64,000 nt of DNA from an uncultured Flavobacterium sp. (lineage in GTDB: Bacteria > Bacteroidota > Bacteroidia > Flavobacteriales > Flavobacteriaceae): the NCBI RefSeq assembly GCF_951805225.1, contig NZ_OX638201.1, forward strand, positions 1,240,001 through 1,304,000, in the 5' to 3' direction. The translations under genes were made by a program, and so were the position numbers. A model generated the notes under the pieces. It had not been told where the DNA came from. It saw nothing but the letters and a program-made list of their open reading frames with translations, and did no database searches. Of the stretch, positions 8,636 through 16,906 are shown one piece after another. Within the stretch, counting starts at the first letter, position 1. Every line of letters starts with the position of its first letter.

Positions 8636-9622
8636 TTGAAGAAATTATTAGAAGTATTAAAAAAAGCAGGTTTCGACGGTTTCCTGTTAATGATAGCCAC
8701 CATGATTCTGATGGCTTATTTTTTGCCAAAGCCGGGTATGGTCAAAGAACCTATTTCGCTGGAGGAGATTGCCAATGCTGGCGTTTCATTGATTTTCTTG
8801 TTTTATGGCATGCGACTGAGTGTTGAAAAACTAAAAGCTGGACTTTCCAACTGGAAAATGCACATTGTCGTCCAATTGACAACCTTTTTGTTTTTTCCGC
8901 TCATTGTTTTGGCATTTCGCCCGTTGTTTGTCAATAACGCCTTCGAGCTGCTTTGGCTGGGTGTATTTTTTCTGGCAGCATTGCCGTCTACAGTTTCCTC
9001 TTCTGTGGTCATGGTTTCCATTGCCAAAGGAAACATTCCTGCAGCCATTTTCAATGCAAGCATTTCCAGTTTGATCGGAGTAGTCGTTACACCTATCTGG
9101 GTTGGGCTGTTTATAGCTTCTGCTACAGGTGATTTTGATGTTACTCAAATCGTCATAAAGTTGATTCTTCAAGTATTGCTGCCTGTCATCATTGGCATAA
9201 GCCTTAATTCCCGTTTCGGCGCCATTGCCGAAAAATACAAGAAACAGCTCAAATATTTCGACCAGTCAGTTATTCTAACGATTATTTACACGTCGTTTTG
9301 CAAGTCATTTTCCGAACATCTTTTTGAAGGCTTCACCGCCCTTGAACTTGCCGGACTCGCTGCAGGGATGATGGCGTTGTTTTTTGCCGTATTCTTTTGT
9401 GTCGGACTAATTAGCCGTATGCTTGGTTTTTCTGATGAAGACCGTATTACTGTCTTATTCTGCGGGTCTAAAAAGTCATTGGTACACGGCACCGTTATGT
9501 CAAAAGTACTTTTTCAGCACAGTACCATCACCGGCATCGTATTGCTGCCGCTCATGCTTTATCATGCCTTGCAATTAATTGCCGCAAGTATTATCGCTCA
9601 GGGTATGGCCCGACGAAAATAA
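8636..9622 (+). CDS. SBF-like (bile acid:sodium symporter family) transporter
   Basis: A 328-residue inner-membrane protein with about nine to ten hydrophobic helices, resembling the SBF-like branch (bacterial YfeH, animal SLC10A7) of the bile acid:sodium symporter family. The ALPSTVSSSVVMVSIAKGN segment and the late CGSKKSLVHGTV motif are typical. The substrate of the bacterial branch is unknown to me. The start is a TTG at 8636; the next in-frame ATG codons lie inside the first helix. It is 59 bp after mesD on the same strand, so it is probably cotranscribed and may import a compound used by MesX/MesD (inference). Confidence 0.8.
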   Translation: MKKLLEVLKKAGFDGFLLMIATMILMAYFLPKPGMVKEPISLEEIANAGVSLIFLFYGMRLSVEKLKAGLSNWKMHIVVQLTTFLFFPLIVLAFRPLFVNNAFELLWLGVFFLAALPSTVSSSVVMVSIAKGNIPAAIFNASISSLIGVVVTPIWVGLFIASATGDFDVTQIVIKLILQVLLPVIIGISLNSRFGAIAEKYKKQLKYFDQSVILTIIYTSFCKSFSEHLFEGFTALELAGLAAGMMALFFAVFFCVGLISRMLGFSDEDRITVLFCGSKKSLVHGTVMSKVLFQHSTITGIVLLPLMLYHALQLIAASIIAQGMARRK

Positions 9623-9644
9623 GTATAATTTTTTTATGACGCGG

Positions 9645-9670
9645 CCCTTTATCTTTTTTTGGATAAAGGG
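9645..9670. terminator. inverted repeat after mesX-mesD-transporter operon
   Basis: A perfect 9-bp stem (CCCTTTATC at 9645-9653 with its complement at 9662-9670) with an eight-base loop, 22 bp after the transporter stop. The following bases are not a clean T-run, so termination may be weak. Confidence 0.45.
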
Positions 9671-9855
9671 TAATAAAGATAACGCTTCCTGCTATAAAAT
9701 AATGTCTTTTAGATTTTTATACTGTGAAGATGAAAGCTGCAGTATTTTATGTTTTTAACTTATGTAAAATAAGATCTTTGTATTGCTTTTGGTTATATTT
9801 GAAGAATTTTATTCTGTTTTAGGAATAAATTAAACCTGTTTAAAGTAAAAACGCT

Positions 9856-10308
9856 ATGGAACAAATAGACGATATTGATCTTCAGTTATTAAATATATTA
9901 CATGATAATTCTAAATACACTGTAAAAGAGCTTGCTAAAATGGTAAATCTTTCGGCATCGCCTGTTTTTGAGCGAATTAAAAGATTGGAGAACAGTGGTT
10001 ATATTAAGAAGTATATAGCTTTGTTGGATGCAGAAAAACTAAACAGAGGGTTTATTGTTTTCTGTAATATCAAACTTAAACAGCACGATCGTAATATCGG
10101 GAATCAATTTGTTAGTGATATTATGAAAATAGAAGAAGTTGTAGAATGTTACAATATCTCAGGTGATTACGATTTTTTAATGAAAGTTTCTGCCAAAGAC
10201 ATGAAGCATTACCAAGATTTTGTATTTAATAAATTGGGATCAGTTGAAAGTATAGGGAGTACCCAAAGTACCTTTGTTATGTCGGAAATAAAAAATTTGT
10301 ATGGATAA
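9856..10308 (+). CDS. Lrp/AsnC family transcriptional regulator
   Basis: A 150-residue regulator with an N-terminal winged helix-turn-helix (~5-55, including LAKMVNLSASPVFERIKRLE) and a C-terminal RAM/Lrp ligand-binding domain (~65-145, with VECYNISGDYDFLMKV). Lrp-family proteins sense amino acids or small metabolites as octamers. It lies on the same strand 233 bp after the transporter and has its own upstream region, with a TATATTTG at 9794-9801. Its closeness to the methionine genes makes it a candidate for their control, but that is inference. Confidence 0.9.
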   Translation: MEQIDDIDLQLLNILHDNSKYTVKELAKMVNLSASPVFERIKRLENSGYIKKYIALLDAEKLNRGFIVFCNIKLKQHDRNIGNQFVSDIMKIEEVVECYNISGDYDFLMKVSAKDMKHYQDFVFNKLGSVESIGSTQSTFVMSEIKNLYG

Positions 10309-10369
10309 TTTGTTTGTAATCAATTTTATTTAAATCTCAATAATTATTATAATTACAAGAAGATTACCC

Positions 10370-11422
10370 ATGAAAAAGCAAACCTATATTATTTTCCTAT
10401 TTTTTTTTATTAATCTAATTCAAGCACAAAAGAATAGTCCAGATTATTTTACATTAAAGGGCGTTTTAAAAAACAATTACAAAGGGTATTTATACGTTTC
10501 TTATGATGATAAAAATGATAGTTGTTTAGTAGAAAATAATAAATTTTCTTTCAAAGGGCATATACAAGGTAACATGACAAATGTATTTTTCGGGTTGAGA
10601 GGAAAGACTTGTGTAATGAAAAAAGAATTTTTTATCGAAAATAAAAATGTTAAAATCAACTTAGCTTTTTATGAAGAAATCCAAGACAAGGATACGACAG
10701 TTTTTTTTCATACAACTTCAATTGTGGGTACAAAAACAGCTCTAATACAGAATGATTACGAAAAATTTGCTGCCAGTAATTTATATGCTAAAAATCAGCA
10801 TCAAAATTTATACAGAAAGCTAAACACAATGGCAGTTAAAAACCCAAAAAATTATTATGTGGGTAATTTAGTAGAGGAAATGTGTTGGGATAGTACCCTG
10901 GATAAAAATCAATTAAAAAAAATATATAGCAAATTAGATAAAAAAAATCAACGAGAAAGCACTATTTATATTATAGAAAAAAAACTGTATCCTAAAAACG
11001 ATATAAATGTAAACGATATGGTCTATGATTTTGAATTGCCGGATGAAAACAATACTGTATTTAAAACAGCATCTTTAAAAGGGAAATGGTATCTGATAGA
11101 TTTTTGGGCAACCTATTGTAGTATTTGTATCGCTGCATTTCCTAAATTGCAAAAGATTCATGATTTATATAAAGACAGGAATTTTGAAATTTTAGCAGTT
11201 TCCGTTGATAAAGATTTGAAACAATGGCAAAATTTCTTGAAAGAATATGATCTAAAATGGAAAAATTTGATTGAAAAAAGAGGTATTGACGATAGCGAAG
11301 CTGTAAAAAAATACATTTCTTTTACCCCATCAAATTTTTTAATTAACCCCGAAGGCAAAATAGTTGCAAGGAATATTAGTCCCGAAGATTTAGAAAAATT
11401 CCTCAAAAAAAATTTAAAATAA
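10370..11422 (+). CDS. secreted TlpA/ResA-like thioredoxin with N-terminal DUF4369-like domain
   Basis: A 350-residue exported protein with a signal peptide (1-19). The N-terminal part (~22-125) resembles the DUF4369 domain found before thioredoxin folds in Bacteroidota. The C-terminal part (~212-350) is a TlpA/AhpC-TSA-type thioredoxin fold: Cys250-Ser-Ile-Cys253 in FWATYCSIC and the cis-proline Pro320 in FTPSNFLINPEG. The active site lacks the usual tryptophan before the first cysteine (Tyr249 instead). It probably keeps exported proteins reduced in the periplasm. It follows the Lrp gene by 61 bp. Confidence 0.85.
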   Translation: MKKQTYIIFLFFFINLIQAQKNSPDYFTLKGVLKNNYKGYLYVSYDDKNDSCLVENNKFSFKGHIQGNMTNVFFGLRGKTCVMKKEFFIENKNVKINLAFYEEIQDKDTTVFFHTTSIVGTKTALIQNDYEKFAASNLYAKNQHQNLYRKLNTMAVKNPKNYYVGNLVEEMCWDSTLDKNQLKKIYSKLDKKNQRESTIYIIEKKLYPKNDINVNDMVYDFELPDENNTVFKTASLKGKWYLIDFWATYCSICIAAFPKLQKIHDLYKDRNFEILAVSVDKDLKQWQNFLKEYDLKWKNLIEKRGIDDSEAVKKYISFTPSNFLINPEGKIVARNISPEDLEKFLKKNLK

Positions 11423-11712
11423 CCCCTCGCTCTCCGAAGTGTTCTCATGAAAAGCTGCGCAAATGTCTCTGACTTTGTGCATTTTTTTTTGTTCCTTAGA
11501 AATTATAAATCTACTAGAAGTCTCCCGACTTTTTTACCGTTACTTATTATTATTGTCTTGGATTTTTTTAAATTCAGAAAAAATATTCTAAGAAAATTAG
11601 TTTTAAAGTCAGAAACTTCATGAGGTTTCTATTTTTCAATTATATTTGGTTAAAATGGCGCAAAGTCAGAGACATTTGCGCAGCGTAAAGAAGAACACTT
11701 CGTAGAGCGGGG
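11423..11712. repeat. long imperfect inverted repeat (~62-bp arms) around AT-rich spacer
   Basis: The left arm (11423-11485) and right arm (11652-11712) are imperfect reverse complements. They contain a perfect 23-bp core (11454-11476 with 11662-11684) and a perfect 11-bp block (11435-11445 with 11692-11702). The ~166-bp spacer is AT-rich with no gene. The whole 338-bp gap between the thioredoxin and protease genes is essentially this element. It could be a MITE-like element or a long cruciform between convergent genes. No target-site duplication is obvious. Confidence 0.75.
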
Positions 11713-11760
11713 AGCTTTTAAAAAAGACGGAATTGTAATTTTCCCTTTTTTTCTTTTAAC

Positions 11761-13278
11761 TTAATAGTATTGAGTTAATTTTTCACGACTTGATTCTAAA
11801 CGATATTGGAGAAATGCGGCATATTTATTAAATATATTTATAGAGTTTCCAGCAGGCTTTATTTCATTAAGTTTAATAAAGAATTTTTTTTCATCAAAAT
11901 TAAATTCAACTTCTTCATCTAGACTAAGTTCAATGTTATTAATTATTAAATTCTCTGATTTTTCATCTACCACTGAAAGTAATATCTTGTTATTTTTTTT
12001 GTTTAATTCAATAATTCCAATTCTTAAACCGTTAAAACTTCGATAATAGTTTTCCTTTGTCCAATCAATTGTTGTATTGTTTTCGTACACATCAAACTTT
12101 CTCTGTTTGAATTTTATTACTTGACCCTTCATGCCAATGTAACTAATGCTTATAGTTTGATCTTCAGTTATAGAATCTAAAGTGAATTCCCCATCAAAAT
12201 CGGTTTGAGTTCCACGTTTAGTCTCTTGTACGACTACTGAAACACCCGGTATAGGGATGTTATCATGACTAAAAATTTTACCTTTCAACGTTGATCCAAT
12301 TAAATTTGTTAATACAATAAGACCACCTATATCAGAAGGGGGTTGATTTTTGACTTCTATGCTTACAGACGGACCATTCTTGGCTATTTTATTAAAAGAT
12401 ACAATATAGCTACCATGTACTGCGCCGATGTCTAAATTTCTATTAACAAGGCCGTAATCCATCCATATAAATCCTTTGTCTCCTACGGAGTCACCATGAG
12501 AATCCAGTACTTTAAAGGCTTTAATATCATCATCATAATCTACAATTACCATAGCATGTTCTTTGTTTGAGGTTGGGTTACGTTTAGTCCATCTTCCTTT
12601 TTTTTCTGAGACATACAGAGCATCATAAAAACCTTCGTCTAATTTAGTGGCAATGCAAATGGGATATCCTTGGTTTAATAAATACTTAAATTGATCGACA
12701 CCAATATGTACAATATCAAAAGAGAATTTTCTATCAAGAAGTCGTTTGTTTAAAACCTCTTTTGGACAAGATTCGAAACAAAAATTTTTTGGCTTATCTT
12801 GTGGATAAGGATATGTATCCCAGTATACAATTTGATCTGTAAAAAGAGATCCAAATGCAGTTGAGTATGCAATTCCATTCTCAGAGCAATTCCTGTTAGA
12901 GTTTCCATCTCGATTACCCATTATCCAAATATAAGTAGGACTATACATTATTTGCTTCTTACCTTTTACTTGGTTTTTTGTAATTCCGTTTAAAAAATTT
13001 TCTCTTATTGATAATGCTTCGGCAACTGCAAAAGCGGTGCAAGATCCTTGATTTCCTTGATCATATACTTTAGGTAGATATTGATCAAGTGTTTCAGGTA
13101 ATTTTTTACCAATTTTTAAGTTTGTTATCTTGGGGATTGATCCTGTATTTTTATTTTTTGTTAGATATGTTTCGTTCTCAGGAGCTAATCCAGTATAAAA
13201 TGTAAATTTTTGTCCGTAGAAAAATTGGGATAAAAATATGAAAAACAATAATAAGAAATTTGATATAAATTTACTCAT
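11761..13278 (-). CDS. exported C1A (papain-like) peptidase fused to a carboxypeptidase-D regulatory-like domain
   Basis: A 505-residue exported protein from the ATG at 13278; an earlier in-frame start would overlap the upstream gene. It has a signal peptide (1-22) and a papain-like domain at ~60-295, with the active-site block QGNQGSC (Cys80) and catalytic His241 (KEHAMVIVDY). The third catalytic position, normally Asn in NSWG, reads Asp259-Ser-His-Gly. Residues ~329-390 are a carboxypeptidase D regulatory-like beta domain (LKGKIFSHDNIPIPGVSVVV and GTQTDFDGEFTL), followed by a tail of unknown fold. It starts 10 bp after the lipoprotein gene at 13289, so the two form an operon. Confidence 0.8.
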   Translation of the reverse strand: MSKFISNFLLLFFIFLSQFFYGQKFTFYTGLAPENETYLTKNKNTGSIPKITNLKIGKKLPETLDQYLPKVYDQGNQGSCTAFAVAEALSIRENFLNGITKNQVKGKKQIMYSPTYIWIMGNRDGNSNRNCSENGIAYSTAFGSLFTDQIVYWDTYPYPQDKPKNFCFESCPKEVLNKRLLDRKFSFDIVHIGVDQFKYLLNQGYPICIATKLDEGFYDALYVSEKKGRWTKRNPTSNKEHAMVIVDYDDDIKAFKVLDSHGDSVGDKGFIWMDYGLVNRNLDIGAVHGSYIVSFNKIAKNGPSVSIEVKNQPPSDIGGLIVLTNLIGSTLKGKIFSHDNIPIPGVSVVVQETKRGTQTDFDGEFTLDSITEDQTISISYIGMKGQVIKFKQRKFDVYENNTTIDWTKENYYRSFNGLRIGIIELNKKNNKILLSVVDEKSENLIINNIELSLDEEVEFNFDEKKFFIKLNEIKPAGNSINIFNKYAAFLQYRLESSREKLTQYY

Positions 13279-13288
13279 ACGATTGTAT

Positions 13289-14164
13289 TTATATTTTATT
13301 TCCTTTTGAAGCTTGTGCAAATACTGAGATTTCGCCTTTTGATGAGACTTTTACTATATTTGCGGAAGTCTTTTTAAATTTTAAATCGAAACCTATTTTA
13401 TTTGTATCATCGATTGGCACAACATTTATGTTTAAACCATTTTCTAAAGTTGCCTTTAAACTTGTATTTATCGTGTCATTTGTTTCTATTTCAGCTTCAA
13501 AACCATAAATTTTAAGAACTTTTGTAAGGACAACATTTTTTTTACTTATAAGATGTTTACGATAATTAACGATTGCTGGATCAGTGGACGAATTAATATA
13601 GTCTAAAAAGGGGACTGTTTCTATGCTTTCAATTCTCCACGATCCGCTTTTTATTGTTATTTTTCTAGCATTTGAAACTAAAGCGCCTAGTTGTGCATTT
13701 ACGGTTTTAAGAAAATTGCCATCAATCATCATGTCAAAAGCAGATTCATTCATTTTTGAAAGATCACATTGCGATACCATTGCGCCATTATTAATAAAGC
13801 TATTAAGTACGGAAGGGTCTTTACAAATCTTAAAGAAATCAATTTTATCGATAGATTTATCTTTTGATAAAATATACCCTAATCCTTTAGAGCTAGATGC
13901 TCCTAAGTATATAATATCCTTTTGGAATGTTTGGTTTTGTGAGCAGTTTTTGAACCATGCCTGCCAAGCTTTCCATTGCGTACCTTTTGATGCGGGCACC
14001 GATAAAGCTACTATAGTGTCATTAAACTCACTTGAAGTTACAACATTAATAGAATCTATAAGCCCCTGAGATGGTTCTTCTAATACAACATTTTTTTTCT
14101 CGCAAGAAACTGCACAAAGCACTATACAAAGAATTAACAAAATCTGAGTAATAATTTTTTTCAT
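13289..14164 (-). CDS. lipoprotein of unknown function, operon partner of the C1A peptidase
   Basis: A 291-residue lipoprotein (lipobox Cys21, AVSC). The mature protein has a Trp-rich stretch near 63-71 (QWKAWQAWFKNC), several cysteines, and a beta-rich C-terminal half. I recognise no family. It is the first gene of a two-gene operon with the papain-like peptidase 10 bp downstream. It could be an inhibitor, chaperone or anchor for that peptidase, but the sequence does not decide this. Confidence 0.6.
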   Translation of the reverse strand: MKKIITQILLILCIVLCAVSCEKKNVVLEEPSQGLIDSINVVTSSEFNDTIVALSVPASKGTQWKAWQAWFKNCSQNQTFQKDIIYLGASSSKGLGYILSKDKSIDKIDFFKICKDPSVLNSFINNGAMVSQCDLSKMNESAFDMMIDGNFLKTVNAQLGALVSNARKITIKSGSWRIESIETVPFLDYINSSTDPAIVNYRKHLISKKNVVLTKVLKIYGFEAEIETNDTINTSLKATLENGLNINVVPIDDTNKIGFDLKFKKTSANIVKVSSKGEISVFAQASKGNKI

Positions 14165-14640
14165 AATTTAAACGTCTAAAGGTTAAAAATAATCTGTTTT
14201 TGTTTTTGAGAATTGATCATTTATAATTTGTGAATTTAATTAATAGTTGTGATATGACGATAGGTATTTTTACTTGTTTTTTTTTGTGTAACTATCTTTA
14301 TGTTAGTTTTTTATATTTATTTTGTTCATTGTAGAAAAATTGATAATATGATTCTACGTTCTCCAATTGTAAGTACGGAAATGCCTTAATTTAATTACTA
14401 TGTTTTTAAAAAAAAAATATAGTGCGGAAGGCTTTAAGGTTTAATAATTATTTTTAGAGACCCTTTACAATAAAATTTCTTTTAATTGAAAAAAAAGGAT
14501 TTATCTAATAACAATTTTTTAAAGATGAAGTTAATAGAATTACGTAATTAGGTAATGTTTTTCTAAATATTTTAAAGAATGTGCCTATTATATTTACGCA
14601 AATTATCTTTGTGAAAACAAGGGGGAATTATAGGGGAAAG
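14165..14640. other. gene-free AT-rich region upstream of the lipoprotein operon
   Basis: About 475 bp with no open frame of coding character, no tRNA and no clear promoter matching the Bacteroidota consensus on either strand. It contains several A/T runs. It presumably holds the promoter of the operon at 11761-14164. Confidence 0.4.
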
Positions 14641-14685
14641 AAAAGTGTCTAATATCGTCCATTAAAGTCTAGTAATGTCCAATAA

Positions 14686-14708
14686 AAAACCCGCTATTAG
14701 CGGGTTTT
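14686..14708 (-). terminator. terminator of tRNA-Arg gene
   Basis: A perfect 10-bp stem (14686-14695 with 14699-14708) with a three-base loop. On the minus strand it ends in a T-run, 35 bases after the tRNA 3' end. Confidence 0.85.
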
Positions 14709-14742
14709 AATTTACTTAAGAATTATTCATTCTTCATTATTG

Positions 14743-14816
14743 TGACCTCGACTGGATTCAAACCAGTAACCTCTTGAGCCGTAATCAAGTGCGCTATTCA
14801 GTTGCGCCACGAGGCC
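14743..14816 (-). tRNA. tRNA-Arg(ACG)
   Basis: A 74-nt cloverleaf on the minus strand. The acceptor stem pairs GGCCTCG with CGAGGTC, with discriminator A. The anticodon stem-loop CTTGA-TTACGGC-TCAAG gives anticodon ACG, read as ICG after deamination. The T arm carries GGTTTGAATCC. The CCA end is not encoded. A consensus promoter lies upstream and a hairpin terminator downstream, so it is a single-gene unit. Confidence 0.95.
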
Positions 14817-14819
14817 TTT

Positions 14820-14853
14820 TTTGTTATCAATTCAGCTATTTTTTGTAGCTTTG
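14820..14853 (+). promoter_or_regulatory. candidate promoter of apt
   Basis: TTTG at 14820-14823 and TAGCTTTG at 14846-14853 match the -33 and -7 elements with a 22-bp spacer, at the long end of the accepted range. The site points toward apt, whose ATG is 79 bp further on, and it overlaps the opposing tRNA promoter region. Confidence 0.5.
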
Positions 14854-14873
14854 TTGATTGCTTATTGCGGGTG

Positions 14874-14903
14874 CAAAGATAGGAACAAATGTGAGATATA
14901 CAA
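14874..14903 (-). promoter_or_regulatory. consensus promoter of tRNA-Arg
   Basis: On the minus strand TTG (14903-14901), a 19-bp spacer and TATCTTTG (14881-14874) match the Bacteroidota sigma-factor consensus exactly. It is 57 bp before the tRNA 5' end. Confidence 0.75.
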
Positions 14904-14931
14904 GAGAAAAATAACATAAAATTAAAAAAAA

Positions 14932-15444
14932 ATGCAGTTAGAAAATTATATACGTGATATTCAGGGTTTTCCAAAAGAAGGAATTTTATTTAAAGATATA
15001 ACTCCGCTACTAAATGACCCAATTGCGACTAAAGAATGCCTTAAAATTCTGGTTGAATCTCTTAACGGACAAAAAATCGACAAGGTAGTAGGAGCAGAAA
15101 GTCGTGGCTTTTTCTTCGGAATGTTGTTGGCGCAGGAGTTAAATGCCGGTTTTATTCCCGTAAGGAAACCAAAAAAGCTACCGTATGAAACAATTTCTGC
15201 ATCATATGAATTAGAATATGGCACTGATAGCTTAGAAATGCACACAGACGCAATAAAAAAAGGAGACAGGGTTTTGATCCATGACGACGTTTTGGCGACA
15301 GGAGGGACGGCAAAAGCAGTTTGCGAATTAGTAGAGAAATTAGGCGGCGAAATTGTGCAATGCAATTTCCTTATGGAATTAAGTTTCCTGAACGGAAGAG
15401 AAAAAATTAAAGAAAATCCAATTTTTGCTGCAATAACCTACTAA
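14932..15444 (+). CDS. apt: adenine phosphoribosyltransferase
   Basis: A 170-residue cytosolic enzyme that makes AMP from adenine and PRPP (purine salvage). The PRPP-binding motif VLIHDDVLATGGTA is at 114-127, with the upstream block VVGAESRGFFFG at 52-63 and IPVRKPKKLPYET at 75-87, all typical of Apt. The length is normal for the family. It is convergent with the two-component operon, and a hairpin terminator starts 25 bp after the stop. Confidence 0.97.
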   Translation: MQLENYIRDIQGFPKEGILFKDITPLLNDPIATKECLKILVESLNGQKIDKVVGAESRGFFFGMLLAQELNAGFIPVRKPKKLPYETISASYELEYGTDSLEMHTDAIKKGDRVLIHDDVLATGGTAKAVCELVEKLGGEIVQCNFLMELSFLNGREKIKENPIFAAITY

Positions 15445-15468
15445 GCAGAACCAGAATAATCAAAAAAC

Positions 15469-15504
15469 AAAATTGTCTTAGTTATTTTAAACTAAGACAA
15501 TTTT
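15469..15504. terminator. shared terminator between apt and response-regulator gene
   Basis: A perfect 15-bp stem (15469-15483 with 15490-15504) with a six-base loop and T/A-rich ends. The right arm lies inside the last codons of the convergent response-regulator gene, so coding and terminator functions overlap. Confidence 0.8.
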
Positions 15505-16131
15505 ATGTTTTATAGCATATAATACCAAACCTATTCGGGTTTTGATTTCTAGTTTGTCAAATAAACATTCCCGATAACCATCAATTGTTTTAGGACTTAA
15601 ACACATTTCTGAGGCAATCTCTTTGTATGTTTTTTCGGTGCACGCATGTTTTATAAAAATGATTTCTTTATCCTTCAAATTGATTTTAGTCGAATCACTG
15701 TTGGCTTTTTTGACTAACATTCCGGATACCAATTCCGTAAAGTAAAATCCTTTTTCGATAACAGATGTAATTCCGCTTCTAAAAATTTCAGGAGATGTGT
15801 CTTTTAGCAAATAACCTTTGGCACCATTTGTCAGCATTTTAATAATGACTTCTTCGTCATCATTTACAGATAAAGCGATTACTTTAAGTGAAGGTCTGTT
15901 TTCTTTAATCCATTTCATGGCGCTTAAACCATCTAAAACAGGCATGTTTACATCTAACAAAATTAAATCAACTTCTAAGTCGACGTTTTCCTGTAAGTAC
16001 GAAATGAATACTTTTCCGTTTTCAAAGCGGTTAATTACTTCAAAATCTTTAAAACTATTGATCAAAAGTTCTAGTGATTGTGAGAATAATAAATGGTCAT
16101 CTACAATAATAATTTTGTTTTTAGGTTTCAT
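15487..16131 (-). CDS. NarL/LuxR-type response regulator
   Basis: A 214-residue regulator. The receiver domain (~5-122) has the acidic pair Asp11-Asp12, phospho-acceptor Asp60 (LLDVNMP) and the conserved lysine in YLLKDTSP. The C-terminal LuxR-type helix-turn-helix (~148-210) contains TYKEIASEMCLSPKTIDGYR. Its start overlaps the end of the histidine kinase gene by 11 bp, so they form a cognate pair. The target genes are unknown. Confidence 0.93.
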   Translation of the reverse strand: MKPKNKIIIVDDHLLFSQSLELLINSFKDFEVINRFENGKVFISYLQENVDLEVDLILLDVNMPVLDGLSAMKWIKENRPSLKVIALSVNDDEEVIIKMLTNGAKGYLLKDTSPEIFRSGITSVIEKGFYFTELVSGMLVKKANSDSTKINLKDKEIIFIKHACTEKTYKEIASEMCLSPKTIDGYRECLFDKLEIKTRIGLVLYAIKHKIVLV

Positions 16132-16906
16132 CGGGTTCAGTTAAAGGATATTCTAGTGTTACAGCGGTTCCAGACGAATCTGAATTCATAATTAATGTTG
16201 CACCAATTAATTTGGCTCTCAATTTCATGTTGTTTAAACCTATTCCTGAATTTGTCTGGAGCGGATCATAACCAATTCCGAAATCTTTAATTTTTAAACA
16301 AAATAAATCATCGGTTGTGGTAATATTTACTTCAAACAAATCACTGTGCGAATGTTTTAAACTATTGTGCAGCGCTTCTTGAAAAATTCGGTAAATAAAC
16401 AAATCATGTTCCTCGCAGATATGAGGAATTTCACCTGAAAGAGTATATTTATATTGAATTTTTTTAAGCTTCTTTATTCGCTCTAAATCCTGTTTAATGG
16501 CTTCGATAAAATTGCTTTGCAGTAAGTTGTCTTTATTTATAATTCGGGACAAAATTCTTATTTCATCCAGAGATTTGGCTAGAATTTCTTTAAGATCACG
16601 CAGTTCATTTGGTTGAATTACTTTCTCATTATTGATATGCATATTTAGCTGCATAATTCCAACAGAGATTATTTGGCCTATATTATCATGTAGTTCTTTG
16701 CTAATTTCAGAGAGCGTCTGATCTTTTATTTCAATTCGGGTTTTTATTAATTCAGATTGAAAATAAAGTTCAGATTCCATTTTATCAACCAGATAGCTAT
16801 TTTTTTTCTTCAAAAAATAAAAGAATATAACGAGCAAAGTCACCAGTAAAGTTAAGAAAACAATACCTAATGAGATGACTAATAATTGTATTTCTTTTCG
16901 CTCCAT
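16121..16906 (-). CDS. DesK/NarX-type sensor histidine kinase
   Basis: A 261-residue kinase from the ATG at 16906; a TTG 21 bases earlier is less likely. One transmembrane helix (~8-32) is followed by a HisKA_3 dimerisation domain with phospho-acceptor His73 (ELHDNIGQ) and a HATPase domain with FQEALHNSLKHS (175-186), DFGIG (208-212) and SGIGLNNMKLRA. There is no extracellular sensor domain, so sensing may rely on the membrane protein encoded upstream. It overlaps that gene by 28 bp and the response regulator by 11 bp. Confidence 0.92.
   Translation of the reverse strand: MERKEIQLLVISLGIVFLTLLVTLLVIFFYFLKKKNSYLVDKMESELYFQSELIKTRIEIKDQTLSEISKELHDNIGQIISVGIMQLNMHINNEKVIQPNELRDLKEILAKSLDEIRILSRIINKDNLLQSNFIEAIKQDLERIKKLKKIQYKYTLSGEIPHICEEHDLFIYRIFQEALHNSLKHSHSDLFEVNITTTDDLFCLKIKDFGIGYDPLQTNSGIGLNNMKLRAKLIGATLIMNSDSSGTAVTLEYPLTEPDET

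Noticed and set aside
8803..9172. Two overlapping open frames of 86 and 113 codons on the minus strand
   Set aside because: They lie antisense to the SBF-like transporter, have no coding character (many Gln/Asn/Lys runs) and arise from its codon use.
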